Shown: positions 1 to 7,431, numbered from the stretch's first letter. The stretch: 11,019 nt of DNA from an uncultured Prevotella sp. (GCA_900548195.1 URJQ01000095.1:1-11019), one strand, 5' to 3'. Notes: a model not told the origin generated them from the sequence alone. Numbers and translations are program-made.

Positions 1-17
1 AATCTGCAAGGCAGATC
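1..17 (-). terminator. Possible terminator stem after tRNA-Ser
   Basis: Seen: on the minus strand, just past the tRNA 3' end, ATCTGC and GCAGAT form a perfect 6-bp stem around a 3-base loop, with a possible G-U pair at the base. A T follows, and then the window ends, so any U-tract is cut off. The position fits a factor-independent terminator for the tRNA transcript. The call rests on the stem alone. Confidence 0.4.
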
Positions 18-23
18 AGCTGA

Positions 24-111
24 CGGAGAAAGAGGGATTTGAACCCTCGCGCCGCGTTAACGACCTACACCCTTAGCAGGGGCGCCTCTTCAGCCTCTTG
101 AGTATTTCTCC
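24..111 (-). tRNA. tRNA-Ser, anticodon GCU
   Basis: This is a class II tRNA that reads AGC/AGU serine codons. On the minus strand the acceptor arms GGAGAAA and TTTCTCC pair fully, with discriminator G at position 24. The anticodon stem CGCCC/GGGTG holds the loop CTGCTAA, giving anticodon GCT. A long variable arm follows (GTCG pairing with CGGC), as expected for serine. The T arm is GAGGG-TTCAAAT-CCCTC. The 3' CCA is not encoded; TCA follows the discriminator. The D-arm and anticodon region read like clostridial (Lachnospiraceae) tRNA-Ser and unlike the Bacteroidetes form, which matters because most of the window is Bacteroidetes. A strong sigma-A promoter lies upstream. Confidence 0.95.
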
Positions 112-120
112 GTATTACTG

Positions 121-147
121 AACTTTATCCTCTACCAATATAAAGTT
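121..147 (-). other. Hairpin in the tRNA-Ser leader
   Basis: AACTTTAT and ATAAAGTT form a perfect 8-bp inverted repeat around an 11-base loop. It lies between the tRNA promoter and the tRNA 5' end, so it would sit in the precursor leader. It lacks the specifier loop and size of a T-box. It may help leader folding or RNase P processing, or it may be chance in AT-rich DNA. Confidence 0.35.
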
Positions 148-175
148 GTAACGCATCTCACATGACGCAAAATTC

Positions 176-204
176 ATTATACATAAGTGATTTTTGTTTG
201 TCAA
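176..204 (-). promoter_or_regulatory. Consensus sigma-A promoter for tRNA-Ser
   Basis: On the minus strand TTGACA (199-204) and TATAAT (176-181) are separated by exactly 17 bases. Both hexamers match the sigma-70/sigma-A consensus perfectly. Transcription should start near 169, leaving a leader of about 57 bases before the tRNA. Bacteroidetes primary promoters have a different consensus, so this supports a Firmicutes origin for this end of the window. No clear terminator separates the upstream plsC gene from this promoter. Confidence 0.88.
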
Positions 205-270
205 TGTATTTTTTCAATTATTTGGAATTTTGAAATTGTATACATTGTATTGTTTTCTATTATCAGTATT

Positions 271-975
271 TTATTCATACTGTGCAATAGCAGCTTCAAT
301 CCGGCATTTAACCTCGGCTGCAATCTCTGTCGTTTTCATGTCTTTGTATTCATCATAATATATGGGATCCAGATAGATCAGCTTAACCGTAACATGGCGC
401 AATGACTTTTCATCAAACGGTACAAAGGCGTTGATCAGTGCACAGGGAACAATCGGACACTTAGCCTTTTGTGCAGCCTTGAAGCTTCCTCCTTTAAAAT
501 CAAGAAGCCTGTTTCCAAGCTTACTTCTGGTACCTTCCGCAAAAATCACGTAGTTTCTGCCCTGTCTTACTTCATCGGCCACCTGATTGATCACCTGCAT
601 GGACTGTCTCAAATCATCTCTGTCCATCGCCAGCGATCCGGTTGATTCCACAGCCTGTTTTAACAGCACAATATTCTTTGCTTCTTTTTTTATAACAAAA
701 GCAAGCGGTCTGGGGCTGGAATAGAAAAACATCAATGTATCAAACAATCCCTGGTGATTGGGATACAGGATAAAACCGTCTTCCTTTGGCAGCTTGTCTA
801 CATTATAAATTTCTGCCTTGATATTCCCGCCTTTGATTGCGTGGGCTGCTATTTTTTTGCATTGTAAAAATCCCGGATTGTAGTCCCCATTGTAATGACG
901 ACTCAGCCACAAGAGCCTCAAAAAAAGTCCGGGAACACAAAACAGATTACGCAAAACCATCATTACAATTCTCAT
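271..975 (-). CDS. plsC: 1-acyl-sn-glycerol-3-phosphate acyltransferase (PlsC family)
   Basis: The family moves an acyl chain from acyl-ACP or acyl-CoA onto lysophosphatidic acid to make phosphatidic acid, at the inner face of the cytoplasmic membrane. The 234-residue protein has a hydrophobic N-terminus (residues 5-25) that may be a membrane anchor. The catalytic HX4D motif is complete at residues 74-79 (NHQGLFD, His74 and Asp79). The substrate motif FAEGTRS is at 145-151, followed by KGGSF near 161 and IVPCAL near 175. Length is normal for the family. The ATG at 973-975 is chosen because AGAGG lies 5 bases upstream; Met5 and Met6 lack such a site. The wording of the protein, especially the GNRLLDFKGGSFKAAQKAKCP stretch and the C-terminal YYDEYKDMKTTEIA, resembles Lachnospiraceae proteins, unlike the Bacteroidetes genes beyond position 1100. 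The family call is firm; the exact acyl donor is unknown. Confidence 0.9.
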   Translation of the reverse strand: MRIVMMVLRNLFCVPGLFLRLLWLSRHYNGDYNPGFLQCKKIAAHAIKGGNIKAEIYNVDKLPKEDGFILYPNHQGLFDTLMFFYSSPRPLAFVIKKEAKNIVLLKQAVESTGSLAMDRDDLRQSMQVINQVADEVRQGRNYVIFAEGTRSKLGNRLLDFKGGSFKAAQKAKCPIVPCALINAFVPFDEKSLRHVTVKLIYLDPIYYDEYKDMKTTEIAAEVKCRIEAAIAQYE

Positions 976-1140
976 GATAACCTCTTTTCACTATTCCTGC
1001 ACAAATATATGCGTTGTACCACGTATTGTATCTGCGCAACAATATATTGTATTAAATATTTTTATTTGTCCTATATATATAGGAAGAAACTGCTATTATT
1101 CTTTCGCATATTCCTTGATTGCTGTCTCATACAGGTTGTT
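976..1140. other. Probable junction between Firmicutes-like and Bacteroidetes-like DNA
   Basis: Seen: below about 1000 the tRNA, promoter, ribosome-binding site and protein all look clostridial; above about 1140 every gene belongs to Bacteroidetes-specific families. The gap 976-1095 is AT-rich and holds two perfect palindromes: ACAATATATTGT (1039-1050) and CCTATATATATAGG (1070-1083). No transposase, integrase or att-like repeat is visible. The last 12-14 codons of the tlpA-like gene (1099-1140) do not look like the normal family C-terminus, so the break may lie inside them. Either an assembly chimera or a transfer event could produce this. Confidence 0.6.
981..988 (-). promoter_or_regulatory. 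Shine-Dalgarno site of plsC
   Basis: On the minus strand AAAAGAGG ends 5 bases before the ATG at 975. This is a good match to the anti-Shine-Dalgarno sequence at good spacing, and it fixes the start codon. The six-gene cluster beyond 1096 has only weak or absent sites of this kind, which fits Bacteroidetes translation there and Firmicutes translation here. Confidence 0.7.
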
Positions 1141-2199
1141 TCCGTCTTTGTCGATAAGGAATTTGGCAGGAAGATTCTTCACTGCGTACATTGCATTGAT
1201 GTCGCTTGGCGTGTTTGCCCCGCGAAGTACGTGATGAAACATCCCGATATCGTCCTTTTTCACTATGTTACGCCACTTTGCCGGGTCGCGATCATCATCA
1301 GCGATGTAGATGAAAGCCAAGCCTTTACTGGAGTATTTCTCGAATAATTGCTTCATGTGTGGATTAGTATATCGGCATGGTCCGCACCATGTAGCCCAGA
1401 AGTCGAGGACTACATACTTGCCTTTGAAGTCGCTAAGGCTAAGAGTCTTGCCATTGATATCCTTCGCTGAAAATGCTGGAGCGGGCTTGCCGTGGCTCGT
1501 ACTGAGTCTCAGAGCGATGGTGCGCTCTATCTCCTCCGACTGTATCATGCCTTTAAGTCCTGGCGAAAGGGCTTCATAGAGGGCTTTGGCGCTGTCAGCT
1601 GGGATTGCATTCACTATGCCATGAAGGAGAAAGAGGGATAGTTCCACGTCGGGATGGCGACGTATATAGTCCATTGCCTTGGCGTTATAGGTCTCAAAGA
1701 TTGGCTTCAAGGATGCTTCGAGCTTGTATTTGAAGTCCATATCGGATGAGTTTTTCGACAGCACTGCAACGGATTTTATCACTGCTGTTTCAGGCGCTAC
1801 GAGTCCATTGTATTCATCTTCCTGTGCCTGCTGCACCGAACCGGTGACTACTGGCGCTGTGGGATTGTAGGCATTGATAGCAATGGTCATGGTACGTGGT
1901 TCGATATAAAACTTTGTCAGCTTATTGATATCGCCATTGAGTGCGCTTTTATCTGTGGATATAAATGCCAGGACATTGTCTATATCGAGCGTTCCTTGGA
2001 AGTGGAACCTGCCGTTAGTGACCATGCAGCTGTCGATTATGTCCTTTCCTCTGCCGTCGGTATATGACATATAGAGGTATTTTCCCTCGTCTCCGTTGGT
2101 AAATCCATTTACCTTATACTGCCTCTGCGCCACGGCATTGAGGGATGATGTCATAAGGGTGGCGAGGAGGATGATGTGGATTGGGATGATTTTTCTCAT
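1096..2199 (-). CDS. TlpA-like periplasmic thiol-disulfide oxidoreductase with DUF4369-like N-terminus, C-terminus probably altered
   Basis: Members of this family reduce or exchange disulfides in the periplasm through a CXXC pair. The 367-residue protein has a signal peptide (about 1-24, cut AVA|Q, no lipobox). A DUF4369-like beta domain follows at about 28-115, then a helical linker, then a TlpA/AhpC-TSA thioredoxin fold from about 238. The active site WATWCGPC ends at residue 275 (Cys272 and Cys275), and the cis-proline is Pro344 in NLPAKFLID. Only 23 residues follow that proline, against 33 in the neighbouring paralogue. The end goes from the DKDGN turn straight into LYETAIKEYAKE, with no final strand and loop before the helix. 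This suggests the natural C-terminus was replaced at the species junction. It is the last gene of the cluster, after a 157-base gap. The start is the ATG before the signal peptide; no ribosome-binding site is seen. Confidence 0.85.
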   Translation of the reverse strand: MRKIIPIHIILLATLMTSSLNAVAQRQYKVNGFTNGDEGKYLYMSYTDGRGKDIIDSCMVTNGRFHFQGTLDIDNVLAFISTDKSALNGDINKLTKFYIEPRTMTIAINAYNPTAPVVTGSVQQAQEDEYNGLVAPETAVIKSVAVLSKNSSDMDFKYKLEASLKPIFETYNAKAMDYIRRHPDVELSLFLLHGIVNAIPADSAKALYEALSPGLKGMIQSEEIERTIALRLSTSHGKPAPAFSAKDINGKTLSLSDFKGKYVVLDFWATWCGPCRYTNPHMKQLFEKYSSKGLAFIYIADDDRDPAKWRNIVKKDDIGMFHHVLRGANTPSDINAMYAVKNLPAKFLIDKDGNNLYETAIKEYAKE

Positions 2200-2356
2200 G
2201 CTTTGTTGTAATTGGGGGGGCGTTGTTTATATTGCCCGGTAACGCGGGCAACACAGTGGCGGCTTCGCTTTATGACATAGATAAAACAGACCTGCCCAGC
2301 ATGGATCAAAGTGTCTGAACACTCTTCTCCATGATATGACAGGTCATTATCTATTG
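2200..2356 (-). other. Intercistronic gap with GC-rich hairpin and small palindromes
   Basis: No gene is seen. The clearest element is TTGCCCG (2232-2238) and CGGGCAA (2245-2251), a perfect 7-bp GC-rich stem with a 6-base loop. No T-run follows on the minus strand, so it is not a standard terminator. Smaller elements are AGTGT-CTGA-ACACT (2310-2323) and ATGAC-AG-GTCAT (2336-2347, just after the upstream stop). A run of seven G lies at 2214-2220. The gap is the longest in the cluster and could hold a processing or stabilising stem, or a separate weak promoter, but no clear TAnnTTTG box was found. Confidence 0.5.
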
Positions 2357-3463
2357 TTATTCAGCCGGACCGAGAATCTTAGCCACTGCCTCTTCTATCT
2401 CTTTGCCGCGTACTCCTTCAGCGATAATCTTGTTATTCTCATCGAGGACGTAGATTTGAGGTATGCCGATGAGTCTGTATTTGTCTGCTGCTACGCTGTT
2501 CCATCCACGCAAATCAGACATCTGATGCCATGTGATGCTGTCAGCCTGAATGGCTTTCTTCCACATTTCAGCCTTTTCATCGAGCGAGATACCTATGACT
2601 TCAAGACCCTTATCCTTGTATTTCTTATATACATTCATGATATTCGGGCTCTCCGCACGGCACGGTCCGCACCATGAAGCCCAGAAATCCAGTATCTTGG
2701 CTTTGGCCTTTATGCCGTAGATGGAAATCGGCTCGCCTTCCGGTGTCTTCATCTGGAGGTCAGGAGCAGTGCCTCCCACGATGATACATGCTATCTGGTC
2801 ATAGTATGGCTTGAGATATTTTCCCGGCACAGTCTGGCGTGCATTCTCCCCGAGAGCGTCGTATCTGGCAGGCAATGTCTTTGTCTTCATCAGTTCACCG
2901 AGTCGCCATACGAGGAGACTTGCGCTGACGATGTTGTCATGCTGCTTGGCGAAAGCGTCCTCCGCCTTATCGAGTTTCTCGCGATACTGGTCGTAAAGAG
3001 CTCTGATTTGCGCCATTGCGAAGAAGTCATCCTTACCAAAGTCGCGCTCTATAGCAGCCTTTGCAGAGTCTCGTTCGGTGTATATCTTCAGCTCTGTGTT
3101 GTGGAAATCATTGCGCAACTGCTGTAGTTTTCCTCCACCGGAAATCTTGTATTTGAGCGGATCCTTGATGTCTGCGTCCACATGGACTGTGGATTTTTCG
3201 AGTATTACAGGTATTCTGATGCTGGAATCCACCACACGGATGCAGGCAGCAGTAGGCTCGCTTACTTTTCCTTTCATGATGAAGTGTCCTTTATCATCTA
3301 CGAAAGTGCTTGCCAGAGTGTCGAGTCCTGTGGCTGTACATGCCACGAGATGTATCTTTCTCTCGATGTTCTGGAAGGTACCTTCTATCTTGTATTGAGC
3401 ACTGATGGTCTGTGCAGATAGGCACATGAGTGCAGTCATGCAGATTGTTGCAGTCTTTTTCAT
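2357..3463 (-). CDS. TlpA-like periplasmic thiol-disulfide oxidoreductase with DUF4369-like N-terminus
   Basis: A periplasmic redox protein of the same architecture as its downstream neighbour, and complete. The 368 residues start with a signal peptide (about 1-22, cut ISA|Q, no lipobox, so soluble or only loosely attached). A DUF4369-like domain spans about 24-105 (YKIEGTF and the DDKGHFIMKGKV hairpin). A charged helical region at 110-210 leads to the thioredoxin fold from about 231 (GTAPDLQMKTPEG). The active site WASWCGPC is at 261-268 (Cys265 and Cys268), and the cis-proline is Pro335 in GIPQIYVLD. A normal strand and C-terminal helix follow. The sequence differs widely from the second TlpA protein, so the pair is not a recent duplication. 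It follows the PKD-like gene after an 83-base gap with a strong hairpin. Its role may be to reduce imported disulfide-bearing substrates or importer subunits; this is inferred from context. Confidence 0.9.
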   Translation of the reverse strand: MKKTATICMTALMCLSAQTISAQYKIEGTFQNIERKIHLVACTATGLDTLASTFVDDKGHFIMKGKVSEPTAACIRVVDSSIRIPVILEKSTVHVDADIKDPLKYKISGGGKLQQLRNDFHNTELKIYTERDSAKAAIERDFGKDDFFAMAQIRALYDQYREKLDKAEDAFAKQHDNIVSASLLVWRLGELMKTKTLPARYDALGENARQTVPGKYLKPYYDQIACIIVGGTAPDLQMKTPEGEPISIYGIKAKAKILDFWASWCGPCRAESPNIMNVYKKYKDKGLEVIGISLDEKAEMWKKAIQADSITWHQMSDLRGWNSVAADKYRLIGIPQIYVLDENNKIIAEGVRGKEIEEAVAKILGPAE

Positions 3464-3492
3464 TGTATTTTTGCTTTTCTTGATGTTTTTAT

Positions 3493-3537
3493 GGAAATGG
3501 CTTCAGGCTCATTTTCTTTTGCCTTTCCGCCATTTCC
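3493..3537 (-). other. Intercistronic stem-loop between PKD-like and tlpA-like genes
   Basis: GGAAATGGC (3493-3501) and GCCATTTCC (3529-3537) are perfect 9-bp arms. Inside, AGGC (3505-3508) pairs with GCCT (3521-3524) across a small internal loop, leaving a 12-base T-rich loop. No T-run follows on the minus strand, so it is unlikely to be a full terminator. It lies 29 bases before the downstream ATG and 9 bases upstream of the base-triplet start of the stop at 3549. An mRNA-processing or differential-expression hairpin is plausible. Confidence 0.6.
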
Positions 3538-3546
3538 TCATGGTTA

Positions 3547-5154
3547 TTACTTCTTTCTTTCCTTGTAAGTCACGTCCACTATGTTTCCCAGGTCTTTGTA
3601 TTCCTTCACCTTCTTGAGGTCGCCCATAAGGTTAGGAACATCATACATGCGGAGTATGCCGGACTTATCAGGCTGCATTCCATTGACGGTAGTAGCCACC
3701 ACGAGCTGGTAGTTGCGTGCCCTCTCCCAGTCAGCGTATGCCTCCCATGCCACGAAAGGATTGAATTTGATGACCTTTATCGTCTCGCCAGGGAATGAGA
3801 GCACCTCTTTAGCAGGGGTGTCAGGGTGTCCCATGTCAAACTGATAAATCTTATTACCGCTGACATAGAACAAATAAGGATAGAGATGATGGCACGCAAA
3901 CATTGTGGCATCTGCGATTCCTTCACCCTTTGCCTCGCCATAGTAGTCCTGAGTGTTATACTCTGTGTATGTACCTTGCTCCCACCAGTTTTCTGGCTCT
4001 GTGTATTCAGCATGCAACTGCATTCCATAGAAGTAGATACGCTTGGTGTCAGGGTCCTTCAGTATGGCGTATATTTCTCCTGACTTGCATGATTCCATCC
4101 ACACCATGTCCTTTCCTGTCTGTGCAGAGAAGAGGTGTTCGCCCGTAAACTGCATGACAGAAGGGTAACGCGAATTGTTTTTTATGCAGAGGAACTGCTT
4201 GTTGGTCTCGTCATAGAGTACAGCAGGAAGGTGTCCATAGGTCTTGTCTGCATAGTTTACGTTGTAGCTGGTGCCGATAAAAGGTGCCGCCTTGAATTCC
4301 TCTTTTCCGTTGAGCTTATTGATTTTGAACTCGAAATAGCCATTATCAATGGAGTTATCGAGTGCATATACATCGTGATGATTGTCCACGAGCACCCAGA
4401 GGTCAGGCAGGGCATACTGCGACATGATGGAGCTTTCCACCAATATTTTTTCAGGAGAGACTCCAAATCTCCATTTGAGGTTATTGTCCTCTCCGGCATG
4501 TAGGTCCTTGTAACTGAGGTTATATGTACCCTTGTCGGTGACAAGAAGGCTCGGTGTCTCCTTCAGACTGTAGCTATAGATGAGTCTCTTAGGCACTCCA
4601 GGGTTGAACTCAGTGTCCCGCCAGATATTGTGTGCAATGAGGTCATTGTCATTATCGACATTGAATATGATGTCGAGTCTTGGCTTGTCGTTTTCATTGC
4701 ATAGCACCATCCATCCCTCACTGGTCATGGACTTGACCTGCATAGAGAAAGACTTGATGGTGGTGAGTGAGTTTTTCTTGTCCTTCACCTTGAAGAAGCA
4801 GGAGTAGAGTCCAGGATCGAGTGTGACGAACATCTTGAGTTTTCTTTCCTTTGAGACGACGGTCTTGTCGATGTCAGGGATGTTTTCGAAGTCCGTGCCG
4901 AATGGAAGGAATTTCCATTCGTATTCATAGTCTGCCTCATTATTCTGTCCGATGGAAGATTCTATCTTCGGATCGATGATAAGGCTATCTACAAACGCCA
5001 CCTTATTGTAGCGCATATTTTCCTCCAGACCAGTGATAGTGAGGTCATTTATGTCATGATAGTCATAGTTTCCCTCATCATCACAGCATGAAGTGACAGC
5101 CAAGCCCATGACTAATGCGAGGGCTGTGGTATATAGATATCGTGCAATCTTCAT
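3547..5154 (-). CDS. PKD-like family lipoprotein
   Basis: The family (PKD-like, Bacteroidetes) is made of surface or periplasmic lipoproteins found beside SusCD pairs; no enzymatic role is known to me. The 535-residue protein has a type II signal peptide with lipobox VTSC (lipidated Cys23, then a second Cys24). The acidic stretch CDDEGNYDY that follows is typical of the family and could act as a Bacteroidetes surface-export signal. A PKD/Ig-like beta sandwich covers about 47-142, including YEYEWKF and GLYSCFFKVKD. A GWMVLC motif at 147-152 opens the larger C-terminal part (about 145-535). That part is rich in beta strands and aromatic residues and probably forms a propeller-like or beta-rich fold; this last point is a guess. 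It starts 23 bases after the DUF4843 stop and is part of the same operon. A substrate-binding or assembly role for the importer is inferred. Confidence 0.85.
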   Translation of the reverse strand: MKIARYLYTTALALVMGLAVTSCCDDEGNYDYHDINDLTITGLEENMRYNKVAFVDSLIIDPKIESSIGQNNEADYEYEWKFLPFGTDFENIPDIDKTVVSKERKLKMFVTLDPGLYSCFFKVKDKKNSLTTIKSFSMQVKSMTSEGWMVLCNENDKPRLDIIFNVDNDNDLIAHNIWRDTEFNPGVPKRLIYSYSLKETPSLLVTDKGTYNLSYKDLHAGEDNNLKWRFGVSPEKILVESSIMSQYALPDLWVLVDNHHDVYALDNSIDNGYFEFKINKLNGKEEFKAAPFIGTSYNVNYADKTYGHLPAVLYDETNKQFLCIKNNSRYPSVMQFTGEHLFSAQTGKDMVWMESCKSGEIYAILKDPDTKRIYFYGMQLHAEYTEPENWWEQGTYTEYNTQDYYGEAKGEGIADATMFACHHLYPYLFYVSGNKIYQFDMGHPDTPAKEVLSFPGETIKVIKFNPFVAWEAYADWERARNYQLVVATTVNGMQPDKSGILRMYDVPNLMGDLKKVKEYKDLGNIVDVTYKERKK

Positions 5155-5177
5155 AATTATATCATATTAGAATGTTC

Positions 5178-5954
5178 TTAACCTTGTGATGCTTCACCCA
5201 TAGTCATAGGCTCGCCGTCCTCATCGAGCGTAGGATGCTCGTCCAGCCATTGCTGCATATACTTGCCTGCAAACTTGAGGTATCCTGCAGATAGTCCCTG
5301 CGTGGTGTCCTTGAGCCAATCCACTCGGCTTATTCCCATCACGTCGCATATCAGGATACTCTTCTTTGCCGACCACTTTCCGAAGTACTGGTCGCCGTAG
5401 ATACCCCACCATGCAGGCATAGGGAATTCCTCGTCCATGACGATGACGCGCTGATAGTCCATCTCACGTGTGATGAGATTACCCTCCAGGTCGTACTGTC
5501 CGTCGTAACGTGTGTAGATGAATTTGAGTTCATCATTAGGTATAAGGCTTACCTTGAATCGCTTTGGCTTCTCCGCAAGGTCAGCGTCTCTGAGCAGTGT
5601 GAAATAGATATAGGTCTCATTTTCGCCTGCTTTGATGACGTAATCTGTAGGTAATTTCACGTAGTCCCTACCCTCTTTTGCCGCATATTCATCGCCTTCA
5701 TCAGTGGTTACGGCAATCTGGAAGTGACGGTCATAATCCTTTGTGTCGCCGATAAGATTGACTTTCAGCCACCATTGTATCTCCTTTACGTCAGAATCCA
5801 ATTGTCCCCAGTGGACCGTGAGTGTGTCCACAAAGGTATTTTTCGTGTCGAAGAAGATGCCAGATTCGCCTTCATAGACGTCCAGATCCTTCTCGCAGCT
5901 TGCCATTACCGATACTATCAGCAACAGCAGGAAAGGTATTATCTTCTTTTTCAT
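5178..5954 (-). CDS. DUF4843 domain-containing lipoprotein
   Basis: A lipoprotein family of unknown function that is a frequent companion of SusCD and PKD-like genes in Bacteroidetes. The 258 residues begin with a type II signal peptide and lipobox MASC (lipidated Cys20), followed by acidic EKDLD. The YEGESGIFF motif at 27-35 is typical of the family start. A Calx-beta-like section is visible at about 90-140 (EGRDYVKLP, then a strand, AGENETYIYFTLLRD, then KRFKVSLIP). The C-terminal half holds WWGIYGDQYFGKW at 182-194, also family-typical. The start is the ATG before MKKKIIPF; no ribosome-binding site is seen. It lies 46 bases after susD and 23 before the PKD-like gene. It is probably an outer-membrane accessory subunit of the importer; substrate contact is only a guess. 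Confidence 0.87.
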   Translation of the reverse strand: MKKKIIPFLLLLIVSVMASCEKDLDVYEGESGIFFDTKNTFVDTLTVHWGQLDSDVKEIQWWLKVNLIGDTKDYDRHFQIAVTTDEGDEYAAKEGRDYVKLPTDYVIKAGENETYIYFTLLRDADLAEKPKRFKVSLIPNDELKFIYTRYDGQYDLEGNLITREMDYQRVIVMDEEFPMPAWWGIYGDQYFGKWSAKKSILICDVMGISRVDWLKDTTQGLSAGYLKFAGKYMQQWLDEHPTLDEDGEPMTMGEASQG

Positions 5955-6000
5955 AGATATTCAGTCTTTTGAATTGTTGGTTATTATTCTGCCGTAGGGC

Positions 6001-7419
6001 TTAATTGTATTTTGTCTCTCCGTCAGGCAATGGCAGCACATAATTGTTTTCGGTGACAGTTCTTGTGCCATATTGTGACGTAGCGTCCTTGATAGTCTGG
6101 AGGTTGTTTCTCTTATAATAGAAGAACAGCTGTCCCTCGCCCCAGAATTCTCTTATCCACTCTGCGTCGATGTCATTCTGATACATCGTAGCCTTGCTGA
6201 GCAGACCGCGGTGATTACGGAGGGTATTGTAGATTTTGAGGCTCTCATAATAGTCTTCTGAGCACTCTGTAGCAATGAGATAAGCCTCGCTGACCTTGAT
6301 CAGAGGTATCATCTGATTGTAGAGAGAGTCAGAGGACTGGCTCTGATACTTATTGAAAATGGAATACGTAGTGCCTGAAATCTCTGTGGAATTCTTGAGC
6401 CATGCTATGTATCTGTAATCCACTTTCTCATTGTCAAAGATATAGTTGACCACGTCAGTGCGTGGAGCCAGCAGCGTATTGGGCTTGAGATTATTGCCGT
6501 CAAAATTGGCTGAGAAGATGGAATTTCTCTCCAGATTCTGTGCAGAGAACATGATTTCAGAGGAGAATACTCTGTCAGGATTGCTGTTACTGATCTTCAT
6601 CGGAGTAATCCAAGGGAAGTTTTTCTCCTGTGCTTCGATGACTTTCATGGCGTGATTGTATGCCTCTTTGTCATTGTGCATATAGTAATATGCTCTTGCC
6701 ATGAGTCCCTGCAGGGCGTAATAGTTGAGTCTCAGATTGCGTGCCTGCCAGAAGTCGTCCTGCGGGTCACCGCTGATGCCATACTGAATGACAGGATCTG
6801 ACTTTTCGAGGAGAGCCTCAGCAGCGAGCAAGTCTTCCTCCAGTTTCTTCATATAATCTACGCTTGAGAGCTTAGGAGACACTTCCAGTGAATAGACTGT
6901 ATAATAAGGAATGGAGATAGTAGGCTTCTCTGGATTATAGACTGGTCCGAAGAGGCGGAACAAATCGAGATGCAGGAATGCTCTGAGGGCAAGTGCTTCG
7001 CCCTTGATGAGATTGTATTCACGCTCTGAGAGCACGTCGCGACGCTTGTCGCAGTTTTGCAAAAGGCAGTTGACATTAGCGATAAGAGAATACTCTTTGC
7101 TCCAGATGCTGGAGATGATGCCTTTGGTCTCAGTGCCGGCATACTTGAAGTTCATATACTCCTTTACCACTTTGTTGACGTCAGCGACGGCATATCTCTG
7201 TGCGAGTACTTCGATAAATCCGCTTGTCAGCTCTTTTCCATAGATGCTGGACTGATTGAGTTCGACGTAAATGCCGTTGAGAGCCTTCTCAAATCCAGAG
7301 ACACTGGAGTAGTTGTTCTCCTCCGTGATGCGGTCGCTTGGCTGTATGTCAAGCCAGTCAGAGCATGATGCTAAAGCCGTGATGACCGCCAGCATGATGA
7401 TATATATATTCTTACGCAT
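6001..7419 (-). CDS. SusD/RagB-family outer-membrane nutrient-binding lipoprotein
   Basis: SusD-like proteins sit on the cell surface as a hinged lid over a SusC channel and help capture the substrate. The 472-residue protein has a type II signal peptide with lipobox LASC (lipidated Cys19), then SDWLDIQPSD, the usual mature SusD start. The helical TPR-like core is clear at 138-160 (IKGEALALRAFLHLDLFRLFGP) and 223-247 (FWQARNLRLNYYALQGLMARAYYYM). The C-terminal SusD motifs are IPLIKVSEAYLIATE near 371, TLRNHRGL near 399 and EWIREFWGEGQLFFYYKR at 420-437. Near the end comes YVLPLP. The start lies only 12 bases past the susC stop, so the two genes are tightly coupled, with a weak AGGA upstream. 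Length is on the short side of the family's usual range. The substrate cannot be read from the sequence. Confidence 0.95.
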   Translation of the reverse strand: MRKNIYIIMLAVITALASCSDWLDIQPSDRITEENNYSSVSGFEKALNGIYVELNQSSIYGKELTSGFIEVLAQRYAVADVNKVVKEYMNFKYAGTETKGIISSIWSKEYSLIANVNCLLQNCDKRRDVLSEREYNLIKGEALALRAFLHLDLFRLFGPVYNPEKPTISIPYYTVYSLEVSPKLSSVDYMKKLEEDLLAAEALLEKSDPVIQYGISGDPQDDFWQARNLRLNYYALQGLMARAYYYMHNDKEAYNHAMKVIEAQEKNFPWITPMKISNSNPDRVFSSEIMFSAQNLERNSIFSANFDGNNLKPNTLLAPRTDVVNYIFDNEKVDYRYIAWLKNSTEISGTTYSIFNKYQSQSSDSLYNQMIPLIKVSEAYLIATECSEDYYESLKIYNTLRNHRGLLSKATMYQNDIDAEWIREFWGEGQLFFYYKRNNLQTIKDATSQYGTRTVTENNYVLPLPDGETKYN

Positions 7420-7431
7420 GGTTATTCCTGA

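Noticed and set aside
121..200. T-box leader upstream of the tRNA
   Set aside because: The leader is about 57 bases, too short, and has no specifier loop or antiterminator; T-boxes also control coding genes, not tRNA genes.
895..1347. Plus-strand open frame of 150 codons across the junction
   Set aside because: It runs antisense over plsC and the tlpA-like gene, has no recognisable domain and is low in complexity; it is a shadow of coding DNA.
2214..2220. Run of seven G as a frameshift signal
   Set aside because: It lies in the non-coding gap upstream of the ATG, so it cannot shift a reading frame; it may still be prone to sequencing error.
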